Assembly: GCF_018138145.1 (NCBI RefSeq)
Contig: NZ_CP073104.1
Location: 620,001 to 684,000, forward strand
Direction: 5' to 3'
DNA from: Pseudomonas sp. SCA2728.1_7
Lineage (GTDB): Bacteria > Pseudomonadota > Gammaproteobacteria > Pseudomonadales > Pseudomonadaceae
Length of the DNA: 64,000 bases
The notes under the pieces were generated by a model. That model was given only the letters and a program-made list of their open reading frames with translations, had not been told where the DNA came from and ran no database searches. Below are positions 9,838 to 17,780 of the stretch, in pieces. The number at the start of each line of letters is the position of its first letter. The stretch's first letter is position 1. Made by a program: the position numbers and the translations under genes.

Positions 9838-11163
9838 ATGAGCGAAGCGCCTGCGTTACGACGTTTATTGGTGGTCGATCCGTGCGACGATTGCCACCGC
9901 TTATTGCCCGGATTACGCGGCGTAGGTTGGGATGTCGACAGCTGTACTTTGGAAAACGCCGGCGATAGAAGTTGTGATGTCGGTTTGCTGCGATTGCAGC
10001 CGTTTCACCTCGAACGTCCAGAAGCCGTCAAAGAACTGATCAGTCGCAGCGGCACCGAATGGATCGCTGTGCTCAATCAGGAAGTCCTGCGTTTACAAAA
10101 TGTCGGTGATTTCGTCTGTGAATGGTTTTTCGATTTCCATACCTTGCCGTTCGACGTGTCGCGGGTGCAGGTCACCCTCGGCCGGGCATTCGGCATGGCG
10201 CGGTTGCGCGGGCAGGGCACGATCCATGTGGATCAGCCCGAACATGAACTGCTTGGCGACAGCAAACCGATCCGTGAATTGCGCAAATTGCTCAGTAAAC
10301 TGGCACCGACCGAATCGCCTGTATTGATCCGCGGCGAGAGCGGCACCGGTAAAGAACTGGTCGCGCGCACGCTGCACCGGCAATCCCAGCGTCACAGCAA
10401 ACCGTTTGTGGCGATCAACTGTGGGGCGATTCCTGAGCATTTGATTCAGTCCGAGCTGTTCGGCCACGAAAAGGGTGCCTTTACCGGCGCGCATCAACGC
10501 AAGATCGGGCGCATCGAAGCGGCCAATGGCGGCACGCTGTTTCTCGATGAAATCGGTGATCTGCCGCTGGAATTGCAAGCCAATCTGCTGCGTTTCCTGC
10601 AAGAAAGGCACATCGAACGTGTCGGCGGCAGCCAGCCGATTCCGGTGGATGTGCGCGTTCTGGCGGCGACCCACGTCGACCTTGAGGCCGCCATCGAGAA
10701 GAAGCGTTTTCGTGAAGATCTGTATTACCGGCTCAACGTGTTGCAAGTGGTCACCGCGCCTTTGCGCGAACGCCACGGCGATCTCTCAATGCTGGCCAAC
10801 CATTTTTCCCACTTTTACAGCCATGAAACCGGCCGACGCCCACGCAGTTTCAGCGAAGATGCGCTGATTGCCATGGGCAAACATGATTGGCCGGGCAATG
10901 TCCGTGAATTGGCCAACCGTGTGCGGCGCGGGCTGGTATTGGCCGAAGGCCGGCAGATCGAGGCCCGAGACCTGGGGCTGATCAGCCAGCACTCGATCGC
11001 GACACCCATGGGCACGCTGGAAGATTACAAAACCCGCGCCGAACGCCAGGCACTGTGTGATGTGTTGAACCGGCACAGCGATAATCTCAGCGTTGCCGCC
11101 AAGGTCCTTGGCGTGTCCCGGCCGACGTTTTATCGCCTGCTGCATAAACACCAGATTCGCTAG
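9838..11163 (+). CDS. Sigma-54-dependent activator with degenerate receiver domain
   Basis: Bacterial enhancer-binding protein of 441 residues. Residues 1-125 look like a receiver fold with an acidic N-terminal motif (VVDP), but the usual phospho-acceptor Asp is replaced: the strand reads CDVGLLRL, with Arg52 where Asp is expected, as in phosphorylation-independent VpsR/FleQ-type regulators. The AAA+ domain has Walker A GESGTGKE (166-173), the sigma-54 contact loop GAFTGA (213-218) and Walker B GTLFLDEIG (232-240). A Fis-type helix-turn-helix ends the protein. It converges on the fap operon, whose promoter has a -24/-12 element, so fap is its most likely target (inference). Confidence 0.9.
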   Translation: MSEAPALRRLLVVDPCDDCHRLLPGLRGVGWDVDSCTLENAGDRSCDVGLLRLQPFHLERPEAVKELISRSGTEWIAVLNQEVLRLQNVGDFVCEWFFDFHTLPFDVSRVQVTLGRAFGMARLRGQGTIHVDQPEHELLGDSKPIRELRKLLSKLAPTESPVLIRGESGTGKELVARTLHRQSQRHSKPFVAINCGAIPEHLIQSELFGHEKGAFTGAHQRKIGRIEAANGGTLFLDEIGDLPLELQANLLRFLQERHIERVGGSQPIPVDVRVLAATHVDLEAAIEKKRFREDLYYRLNVLQVVTAPLRERHGDLSMLANHFSHFYSHETGRRPRSFSEDALIAMGKHDWPGNVRELANRVRRGLVLAEGRQIEARDLGLISQHSIATPMGTLEDYKTRAERQALCDVLNRHSDNLSVAAKVLGVSRPTFYRLLHKHQIR

Positions 11164-11176
11164 ATACCTGAAGATC

Positions 11177-11252
11177 AAAAGATCGCAGCCTTCGGCAGCT
11201 CCTACAGGGATTACACATTCCCAATGCAGGAGCTGCCGCGGGCTGCGATCTT
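11177..11252. repeat. REP pair (GCTGCGATC family)
   Basis: Inverted pair of GATCGCAGCC...GGCAGCTCCTACA and its partner GCAGGAGCTGCC...GGCTGCGATC. It lies between the convergent ends of the sigma-54 activator and fapF and may act as a bidirectional transcript end. Confidence 0.8.
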
Positions 11253-11262
11253 TCGCTTTTGC

Positions 11263-12570
11263 TTAGAAGTAGTACGGGAATTTCAGGCTGAAGGAAAAGT
11301 CCGGGGCATCGTCGGTCAGACCGATCGACAAGTTCGGAACAATCGTCAGGTTGTCGGTGGCCGCAATGGTCATGCCGACGTTGAAATAACCGGCGTTGGC
11401 GTCACTGGACACCACCGATTGCCAATCGCCGCCATCCTGTTTCAGCTTGCTTTTGCGTTGCACCAGGTCAGACATCGAGAACGACATACTCATCTTCTCG
11501 TTCAGCGCAAACGCAATACCGGCGCCGATCTGGAAGCTGTCGCCGATCTTTACCTTGCCCGGGTTTTTCTGGTTGACCGTCGAGCTGATGTCGTCAAACG
11601 ACTCCTCCAGGTTGTGGGTGTAGGACAAGCTGCCGAACAGCACCGCCGGGTCAAACGTCTTGACCAGCGAGATGCCCGGAGTGACCGACCAGACGCCGTT
11701 GCCGGTAGGCAGGGTGTCAGGCACGAACAGGTTCGAGTTGGCGTCGGTCTGGCGCAACTTGATGCCGAACGGATCCTTGCCGGTTGGCGCTTTGACCCGC
11801 AAGGTGACCACCGCATCCGGCGTATTGACCGACTCGTCGAGGAACTTGTAGGCGATACCGAAATTGACGTCGCCAATGGTTGGATCGCGTGTTACGTCCT
11901 GCTCGGTCGTGACGTTGGACGCACCGCCGTTGCCGCCGCCGGATTGATAAGTCGAATCGCGGTAGACCACCGGCACGTTCAGGTCGAACTGCCAGCGATT
12001 GTCGAAGTTGTAGCGGCCCGTGAGGTCGAGGGTCCAGGTGTCAGCCTTGATTCGGTCAAGGTTGATGTTGCCGAGAAAAATCGAGTCCAGTGCCAGAAAG
12101 CCGTTGAGAATCAACTGACGGGTGTCGTAGCGCGAGTAGGTGATACCGGTTTCGAAGCTGAATTTGCCACCGCCGAAGAAGCCACTGGCCTCGTCGTACA
12201 GGTTGGACACACTTTGTGCCGGTTGCGAATCATCTGCTAGCGATTGCCCGTAAGAAGCCCCACTACCTCCGGCTGCGCCCCCCGACGCTGCTGCGGCCCC
12301 GGTACCGGTGGCCACTTTTGGATTGCCTTTCAAATCCGATGGCGACTTGGCCAACCGTTTCGGTTGCGGCGCCGCCGGTTGATCTTCGACCTGGCGAACC
12401 CGTTGTTCGAGTACCGCCAGGGCTTTTTGTTGTACTTCGTAACGTTGCTTCAGCTCCAGAAGTTCTTGTTTCAGGACTTCTACGTCGGCGTCCGGTGCCG
12501 CTTGCAGCATCGCTGCAGGTAGAAGAGTGCTCAAACAAACAGCGGCACGCAGTGATACTGATCGATACAT
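11263..12570 (-). CDS. fapF: Functional amyloid outer-membrane secretion channel FapF
   Basis: Outer-membrane beta-barrel through which Fap amyloid subunits leave the cell. The 435-residue product has a signal peptide (cleavage after about residue 24), a coiled-coil segment (about 28-62, heptads [12 protein letters not shown]), a flexible Pro/Ala/Gly-rich linker (about 65-120) and a barrel with alternating strands ending in the C-terminal aromatic FPYYF expected by the Bam machinery. This domain order is that of FapF. It is the last gene of the operon; the ATG follows an AAAGGGAC site. Confidence 0.93.
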   Translation of the reverse strand: MYRSVSLRAAVCLSTLLPAAMLQAAPDADVEVLKQELLELKQRYEVQQKALAVLEQRVRQVEDQPAAPQPKRLAKSPSDLKGNPKVATGTGAAAASGGAAGGSGASYGQSLADDSQPAQSVSNLYDEASGFFGGGKFSFETGITYSRYDTRQLILNGFLALDSIFLGNINLDRIKADTWTLDLTGRYNFDNRWQFDLNVPVVYRDSTYQSGGGNGGASNVTTEQDVTRDPTIGDVNFGIAYKFLDESVNTPDAVVTLRVKAPTGKDPFGIKLRQTDANSNLFVPDTLPTGNGVWSVTPGISLVKTFDPAVLFGSLSYTHNLEESFDDISSTVNQKNPGKVKIGDSFQIGAGIAFALNEKMSMSFSMSDLVQRKSKLKQDGGDWQSVVSSDANAGYFNVGMTIAATDNLTIVPNLSIGLTDDAPDFSFSLKFPYYF

Positions 12571-12615
12571 GAATAAGCCGTCCCTTTAAGCCCAATGATC
12601 GAGACTCAGCGTAGT

Positions 12616-13362
12616 TCAATATCCAATATTGCGTAGTGCCCTGAGTTGAGTCAGGTTGCAATCCAGTGCGCCGGCGCTCATGCCGTTATTGTTCAGGACG
12701 ACGTTGAGTTGAGTCATGTTATTGACCACGTTGGCACTGCCCAGCAAACGGGTGTTCTGCAGCAACCCACCCTGGGCGACTTGTTGCAGGGCCGTGCCCT
12801 GATTGCCGGAGGCCTGAATGGCCATTTGCACGCCGCCTCCGCTTGCCGAGACGGCGACGCTGCCTGCCGCATTGCTGCCGCCGATTGTCTGGCCGGCCAT
12901 CAAGGCCTGCCCTTGGGCGGGAGCCAGTGCTGGCGCCTGATTGGCCTCTTTGACGTTGATGGCGACGTTGTTGTAGGCCGTATTGCTGTCGCCAGCGGCA
13001 CGCACGCTTTGTGTCACGCCCTGGCTGCTATCAAGGCCGGCGCCACCGGTGATCGTGCCAGTACCCGCTGACAGGGTGCCGCCGTTGCCGTGTTCCTTGA
13101 TGGTTTGAACATAGAATTCAGGTTTTACCGTTGCAGCCTGAAGTTGCATCGAGGTCGAAGCCCCGATCAAATCGCCACTGGCGTTGCGCCAGGTACTGCT
13201 CATGACAATGCCGAAGCTGATAATCCGCCCCGGCATGACATAACGACCACGTAACTCGGACAACTCCTTGTCTTGTATTTCTATAGGTTTGAATCCTGCA
13301 TTGGCATAGCCTGACGCACTCGCTGCCAGGCAGGCGGCGGCCAGCCAGTATGAGGTTTTCAT
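12616..13362 (-). CDS. fapE: Functional amyloid protein FapE
   Basis: Exported accessory protein of the Fap system, reported as a minor fibre-associated component. The 248-residue product starts with a signal peptide (MKTSYWLAAACLAASASGYA), then a beta-rich region and an Asn/Gln/Ala-rich part with short irregular motifs that look like diverged Fap repeats. The ATG at 13362 is preferred over one six codons upstream because GGGAG precedes it and it places the signal peptide at the N terminus. It lies between fapD and fapF, as in known fap operons. Confidence 0.88.
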   Translation of the reverse strand: MKTSYWLAAACLAASASGYANAGFKPIEIQDKELSELRGRYVMPGRIISFGIVMSSTWRNASGDLIGASTSMQLQAATVKPEFYVQTIKEHGNGGTLSAGTGTITGGAGLDSSQGVTQSVRAAGDSNTAYNNVAINVKEANQAPALAPAQGQALMAGQTIGGSNAAGSVAVSASGGGVQMAIQASGNQGTALQQVAQGGLLQNTRLLGSANVVNNMTQLNVVLNNNGMSAGALDCNLTQLRALRNIGY

Positions 13363-13406
13363 CTGCTGCTCCCGGGACATCCAGTCCCATTCTCTATAAT
13401 CGGCGA

Positions 13407-14087
13407 TTAAAAGAAGTCGCTCTGTATGAACCCGAAATCCATCAATTCAGCATCTTTGACCGGGTTGAATCCATCCAGCTTGTTCTTGGCTGTCAAAGGC
13501 ACCGGAGGGCTGCGCAAGGCGTTGGCCTTGTCATATCCGGGACCGACGATGGCGAAGACAATGCCGTTCCAACCTTTGACAAAGTCATCATGTTTGTAGC
13601 GTTTATGGCCGAGAACCGGGTCTCCGATGTACACCCAATCCTTGTCCGCTCGCTGCAGCACGACGAAATGCTTGTAGCCGCGAATTTCCATCAGTACCAC
13701 CACCGGAATAGTGACTGCGTCGAGCTTCTCCGATGGAATCTTGTAACCCCTGGCGCGCATGCCGATGCTTTCTATGTAGCGCTTCATGTCCAGCATGGAA
13801 AACCCTTGAGTACGAACCAGGTTCTGGTCAGCGTTGACCAGCATGCCTTTGATGATGTGCTCCTCATCGACGTCGAGCCAATAGGCCTGGCGTAACACCG
13901 TGGCCAGTGCAGCAGCGCCGCAGCTGAAATCGGTTTTCTGTTCGACGATGTCGGCAAACTTGCGCTCACGAATGCTTTGCACGTTCTTGTAGATGAGCGT
14001 GCCACCCGGCAAGGCAGCCACGGGCATCTGCCCGGCCTGAGTCAGGCCACAGACGAGAAGCAGAGGGAGGAGGGCAGTCTTACGCAT
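13407..14087 (-). CDS. fapD: Fap-associated C39-family cysteine protease FapD
   Basis: Periplasmic papain-fold protease of the Fap system, thought to process or assist Fap subunits before secretion. It has 226 residues and a signal peptide (about 1-19). The catalytic set of peptidase C39 is present: Cys56 in DFSCGAAA, His140 in YKHFVVL and Asp156 in IGDPVLG. Unlike ABC-transporter C39 domains it is a free-standing exported protein. It is separated from fapC by 63 bases that contain a terminator-like hairpin, so its expression is probably lower than that of fapC. Confidence 0.92.
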   Translation of the reverse strand: MRKTALLPLLLVCGLTQAGQMPVAALPGGTLIYKNVQSIRERKFADIVEQKTDFSCGAAALATVLRQAYWLDVDEEHIIKGMLVNADQNLVRTQGFSMLDMKRYIESIGMRARGYKIPSEKLDAVTIPVVVLMEIRGYKHFVVLQRADKDWVYIGDPVLGHKRYKHDDFVKGWNGIVFAIVGPGYDKANALRSPPVPLTAKNKLDGFNPVKDAELMDFGFIQSDFF

Positions 14088-14112
14088 GATCGATACGCCT
14101 TTGCGGACTGAG

Positions 14113-14136
14113 GAAAAGCCCCGTTTCCGGGGCTTT
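14113..14136 (-). terminator. Terminator-like attenuator between fapC and fapD
   Basis: On the minus strand a perfect 9-bp stem (AAAGCCCCG with CGGGGCTTT, 4-base loop) lies 14 bases after the fapC stop and ends in a short T run (TTTTCC). The T tract is brief, so partial rather than complete termination is likely. It would separate abundant fapABC message from fapDEF. Confidence 0.7.
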
Positions 14137-14150
14137 CGTTTCGATCGCGA

Positions 14151-15158
14151 CTACAGGCAGGCTTTGCAACCTGCAGCGATGGACAGCGAGTTGCTTTGTT
14201 GGTTACCAACACCGGCGGCGTTGTTGTAACCAGCGTTGCCGGAGAAGCTGTTACCAACGTTGGAGATGCTTGCGTTGTTGGTCACAGGGTTTTTCCAGCC
14301 GTCTGGGGTCAGCACTTGTTGCGTGGTTACACCGGCGAGCCCGAAGATGCCGACAGCTTCAAAGGTCGCTTTCTGATCTTTGCTGCCGCCGCTGCCGCCA
14401 TGACCACGGTCGTTGTCGCCATAACCGCCACCACCATGGCCTTTGTCGCCTTCGATGGTCGCTTTGCCAGCTGCCACGAATGCGCCAGCAGCGGTGAAGG
14501 TACCTCTCAGAGTATCGGTTTTGTAGGTTTGAGTGCCGTTGTTGGACACTGTCAACCCAGTGGAGCTTTGGTTGGCGGCGGCAGCGGCGTTAGCGACACG
14601 ACCACCGGATACAGCAATGGCCAGGTTGTTTTTCTGTTGGTTGAAGTTGCCGGCACTGTTGTTCACACCGATGTTGCCGGAACCGCCGTTACCCACGTTG
14701 TTGAGGTTGGCGTTGTTGGTTGTCGAGTAGTTGGCAACCGCGTTGTTGTTGTTGACTTGAGTCGCGCTGGAAACGGACACGGCAGTGCCGAAGATAAAGC
14801 TTTCGTCGGCAGTCGCCAGTGCAGCGGCGTTGTCTTGCTGGTTGCCATCGCCGGCGGTGTTGTTCATGCCGACGTTGCCGTTGGTGCCATTGGCCGAGTC
14901 GCGAACGGAGGCATCATTTTTGGTGCCTTGGTTGCCCACCAGGTTGCCATCGCTGTTCTGCGTGTCGAGTACGGCAGCACCAGCGCCGGCGCCGATTTGC
15001 AGAAGTTGTTCCAGGGTAGGGCCTTTTGGTTCATGGTTGCCATGACCATTGCCGTGCCCGTTACCATGATCGTCATCACGACCGCCTGCCTGTGCTGCGA
15101 TTGCCATCACTGCTGCAAGTGCGAAAACCAGTGGTTTGAGAGCCATTGTAGGTTTCAT
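14151..15158 (-). CDS. fapC: Major functional amyloid subunit FapC
   Basis: Main fibre subunit of the Pseudomonas biofilm amyloid. It has 335 residues and a signal peptide (about 1-24). Three imperfect repeats at about 83-117, 150-184 and 296-330 share the pattern GNxGxNNxAGxxNQQxNxLxIA and are joined by Ala/Val/Asn-rich linkers. The C terminus carries the CxxC (Cys331, Cys334) known in FapC. Unusual here are a His/Gly/Asn-rich stretch straight after the signal peptide (about 31-42) and a second Gly/His/Asp-rich stretch in linker 2 (about 238-260). A TGGAG ribosome site precedes the ATG. Confidence 0.95.
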   Translation of the reverse strand: MKPTMALKPLVFALAAVMAIAAQAGGRDDDHGNGHGNGHGNHEPKGPTLEQLLQIGAGAGAAVLDTQNSDGNLVGNQGTKNDASVRDSANGTNGNVGMNNTAGDGNQQDNAAALATADESFIFGTAVSVSSATQVNNNNAVANYSTTNNANLNNVGNGGSGNIGVNNSAGNFNQQKNNLAIAVSGGRVANAAAAANQSSTGLTVSNNGTQTYKTDTLRGTFTAAGAFVAAGKATIEGDKGHGGGGYGDNDRGHGGSGGSKDQKATFEAVGIFGLAGVTTQQVLTPDGWKNPVTNNASISNVGNSFSGNAGYNNAAGVGNQQSNSLSIAAGCKACL

Positions 15159-15231
15159 GGTGTTTCTCCATCGTGCTTATTAGTTGGTTAAGTGTTGGTA
15201 CTTTCTAATTGCACTGCTTTTGTTGTTTGGG

Positions 15232-15807
15232 TCAGTCAGCGACCCGGATGCTCAGGGTGTTAGCCATTCGGTTCCCCACCCCGGCACTCTGGTTCACCTG
15301 GATTACCCCGCGGCTGCCGGTGAAGGCCTGATCACTTGTCGTGACCTGGCGACTGCCGGGTGAGGTACCAGTTGCTCCTGAGCTCGGTAAAAGCGCCACG
15401 TTCTGTTGGGAAAGGGCACTGTCGTCAACGCTCTGCGGGCCAGCACTGATGCTGATGCGCGTGACGTTGGCCATCTGGTTGTTGGCACCGGCGCCTTGGT
15501 TAACACCGAGGATTCCGTTGCCATTGCTGAAAGAGTTGCCGCCGATGGTGGCGCTGGCATTCGTCGAGGGGTTACCGGGTGTGTCGATGTGCTGGCGGAC
15601 GGTGGTGGTGGCGCTGGCCGCGGTGCCAATGGCGATGGCCTTGGTGTTGGTCTGTTGCATCTGGTCGCCAGCGGCCTGGTTGACGTTGTAGTTGCCGCGG
15701 TACTGAATGCCGGTGTCCTGAATGTTCGCGTTGTTCACTGAGCTGGGGTCGGCCGCCATGGCACTGGCGCAGCCGAAGAGGGCAAGCAGGAGCAGGCAAC
15801 GATTCAT
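15232..15807 (-). CDS. fapB: Minor functional amyloid subunit / nucleator FapB
   Basis: Fap fibre component, proposed to nucleate FapC polymerisation as CsgB does in curli. The 191-residue product has a signal peptide (about 1-18) and three repeats related to those of FapC: around 27-61 (GNYNVNQAAGDQMQQTN), 85-122 (GILGVNQGAGANNQMAN) and 158-189 (GVIQVNQSAGVGNRMAN). It starts one base after the fapA stop, with a GGAGG site inside the end of fapA, so translation is coupled to fapA. Confidence 0.93.
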   Translation of the reverse strand: MNRCLLLLALFGCASAMAADPSSVNNANIQDTGIQYRGNYNVNQAAGDQMQQTNTKAIAIGTAASATTTVRQHIDTPGNPSTNASATIGGNSFSNGNGILGVNQGAGANNQMANVTRISISAGPQSVDDSALSQQNVALLPSSGATGTSPGSRQVTTSDQAFTGSRGVIQVNQSAGVGNRMANTLSIRVAD

Positions 15808-15808
15808 C

Positions 15809-16258
15809 TTATTGGCCTCCAGCCATGCGGGTCAGCGGCGCAAGGCCTGCGCCCATGGCGCGGTTGACGGTATTGGAGATGGAACCGCCGGCGCCGCCGC
15901 CGTGGCCGCTGCTCATGCCGGGCAGGCCGTTGGTATTGGTCAGGGTGTTCATGCCGGGCAGATTCGCCGTCGGCGTGTTGATGCTGCCGCGGATCGAAGA
16001 GCCACTGGCCACGCTGGCAAACTCGCCGTCATTGAGCTCAGTGCTGCTCATCGCTTGATTGATGCGGCCTGAAGGGTTGGCATTGACGGTGGTTGGATAA
16101 GGGTCTTTACCGCCGCTGCGACCAATAGGAATCGGCTGAACATCGCGATTGAGGACAATCACGCCGTTGCCTTCTGCCTGTACGTTGAAGCTGATAAACG
16201 TACTGGCTGCTGATCCGATCAGCAGAAGGCAGGTCAAACCTTTTTGGATATTCCCCAC
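15809..16258 (-). CDS. fapA: Functional amyloid protein FapA
   Basis: First gene of the fap operon; FapA is reported to act as a chaperone-like control of FapB/FapC assembly. The 149-residue product has a signal peptide (about 1-28, ending FNVQA) and a Gly/Asn/Ser-rich, low-complexity mature part, including GHGGGAGG near the C terminus. The start is GTG at 16258 with an AAGGAA site 11 bases upstream; no better ATG exists. A sigma-54-type promoter lies about 55 bases upstream. Confidence 0.88.
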   Translation of the reverse strand: MGNIQKGLTCLLLIGSAASTFISFNVQAEGNGVIVLNRDVQPIPIGRSGGKDPYPTTVNANPSGRINQAMSSTELNDGEFASVASGSSIRGSINTPTANLPGMNTLTNTNGLPGMSSGHGGGAGGSISNTVNRAMGAGLAPLTRMAGGQ

Positions 16259-16310
16259 GGCTGCAATTCCTTCTTCAGTGGGCTGGCCCGAGTCAGCGTT
16301 GTGAAGGAGA

Positions 16311-16328
16311 GAGCGAAAGCTGTGCCGC
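16311..16328 (-). promoter_or_regulatory. Sigma-54 promoter (-24/-12) of the fap operon
   Basis: On the minus strand the sequence CGGCACAGCTTTCGCT has GG and GC elements separated by exactly 10 bases (GG at 16326-16325, GC at 16314-16313) and a full GGCAC -24 box. The -12 box is TCGC rather than TTGC. The predicted RNA start is near 16301, about 43 bases before the fapA GTG. A sigma-54 activator gene flanks the operon. Confidence 0.7.
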
Positions 16329-16390
16329 TTTTTAAAAGTGTTTTGGTTTCAATGAGTTGCAGAATAAGCGCGCACGTTCGATACACAACC

Positions 16391-16408
16391 TGTTTCAATC
16401 TTGAAACA
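16391..16408. promoter_or_regulatory. Candidate activator-binding palindrome upstream of fap
   Basis: Perfect inverted repeat TGTTTCAATCTTGAAACA (8-bp arms, 2-base centre), 65-82 bases upstream of the -24 element, a normal distance for an upstream activator site. Related GTTTC/GAAAC half sites recur at 16518-16524, 16548-16554 and 16573-16580. The intergenic stretch from 16259 to 16615 contains no gene. Confidence 0.6.
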
Positions 16409-16615
16409 CGCATTGCTGGGCCGACCTGTCCATTGGCTTAACAAAGCTCTGGAACAAGGGTTTGCAGCGGTGTGTATCAGCCTTGTAACAACCGGGATGA
16501 CAAAGCGATGAACAGTGCTGAAACGGGCACTTTGCACGCGGGTGAGTGTTTCAGGAACGGACACTTTGTCCCCGAAACAGGGGAAAGCGCCGGGGAAGGT
16601 GACCCATTGGCTGGG

Positions 16616-17140
16616 TCACTGGGCCAGTAATTGCTCGACGGCGGCAAATGCCTGAGTCTGGCGTTCGCCCCAATTGCCCTGAATGATCTGAAAACGCTGG
16701 TGATGGTTTTCAAGCCAGTTTCGCGTGGCCTGGTAAAACGCCAGTCGCTCGTGCAGATCCGGTTGGCAGCGCTGACCGTCATCGGTCCAGTCGATCTGCT
16801 CTGGCGAGAGTAAAAGGTGCAGGTCGTAATGCCGCCCCGACAATTCCGATTCCAGCCAGTCCGGGCAGTCGCCGAACAGCGTCTGACTCCACAGCATATT
16901 GCTCAGCAAATGGGTGTCGAGAATCAGCAACGACGGCTGTTGCGCCCGCGCTTCATCTTCCCACTGCAACTGGCCCCGAGCGATTCCAGGGATGTCTGCC
17001 AGACAGGTGTCACGGGGATTGAGTTCGATAAAGCGGCGCACGTACTCATCCACGCGCAAGCCGCCAAAGCGTTGTTGCAGGCCCGCCGCCAGCCAGCTCT
17101 TGCCGGTGGATTCAGGCCCGGTCAGCACCACGACCTTCAT
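16616..17140 (-). CDS. NadR-like nicotinamide riboside kinase-type ATPase
   Basis: A 174-residue P-loop protein with Walker A GPESTGKS at 8-15 and DEYVRRF downstream, matching the ribosylnicotinamide kinase domain of NadR. It lacks the adenylyltransferase and DNA-binding domains of enterobacterial NadR. It probably phosphorylates nicotinamide riboside to NMN in NAD salvage. Its ATG overlaps the stop of pnuC (ATGA), so the pair is translationally coupled. The coupling of transporter and kinase would trap imported riboside. Confidence 0.82.
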   Translation of the reverse strand: MKVVVLTGPESTGKSWLAAGLQQRFGGLRVDEYVRRFIELNPRDTCLADIPGIARGQLQWEDEARAQQPSLLILDTHLLSNMLWSQTLFGDCPDWLESELSGRHYDLHLLLSPEQIDWTDDGQRCQPDLHERLAFYQATRNWLENHHQRFQIIQGNWGERQTQAFAAVEQLLAQ

Positions 17141-17700
17141 GTGCGCAACGCCGGATCGGCGCGCCATTCGCGAAAGCCTTGAATCGCCAGCAAGGTAAAC
17201 AGCCCGTACAGCGCAGCGGTCAGGTACAGCCCTTTGTAGACGAACAAGCCGACAAAGATCACATCGAGCACGAACCACAGCGCCCAGCATTGCAGGCGTT
17301 TCTGCGCCATCCACAGTTGCGCGACCAGGCTGAAACCGGTCAGCGCTGCATCGAGCCACGGTTGCGCGGCGTCGGTCCAATGGGCCATGGCTGCACCGAG
17401 CAAGACACTGCCGACCGCGCCAACGCTCAGACCGAGCAACAGAGTGCGGCGATCGAGGCGGGTGACCTCGCGGCCGTCATGCATCGTCCCGGCCCGGGTC
17501 CATTGCCACCAGCCATAGACTTGCAGCGCGGCGTAAATCACTTGCAGCAACATGTCCGAGTACAGCTTCACTTCAAAGAAGATCCAGCTGTAGAGCAAGA
17601 CCATGACCAGCCCGATCGGCCAGCACCACGGATTCTGTTTGACCGTCAGCCAGACGGCGATCACACCGAGAGCGGCGGCAAACAGTTCAAGCCCGGACAT
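17137..17700 (-). CDS. pnuC: Nicotinamide riboside transporter PnuC
   Basis: Inner-membrane facilitator of nicotinamide riboside uptake. The 187-residue product has about seven membrane segments and the family WxxW-type aromatic motif (VYGWWQW). The ATG at 17700 follows AAGGAA; the longer upstream frame is not conserved in character. It overlaps the kinase gene by four bases. I saw no NAD-type riboswitch in the 280 bases upstream, which are largely taken up by a composite repeat. Confidence 0.9.
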   Translation of the reverse strand: MSGLELFAAALGVIAVWLTVKQNPWCWPIGLVMVLLYSWIFFEVKLYSDMLLQVIYAALQVYGWWQWTRAGTMHDGREVTRLDRRTLLLGLSVGAVGSVLLGAAMAHWTDAAQPWLDAALTGFSLVAQLWMAQKRLQCWALWFVLDVIFVGLFVYKGLYLTAALYGLFTLLAIQGFREWRADPALRT

Positions 17701-17780
17701 GTGGGTTCCTTGGGGGAGTGAAAGAAGGGGGCGGATTCTACTGCATTGGGCTAGGTACTGATGATCGCTGTAGATCAAAA

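Noticed and set aside
14196..15191. A 331-codon Gly/Val-rich plus-strand frame
   Set aside because: It mirrors the fapC repeats on the opposite strand.
16518..16580. Repeated GAAAC/GTTTC motifs as a CRISPR array
   Set aside because: Half sites are 5-8 bases with irregular spacing; no repeat-spacer pattern or cas genes.
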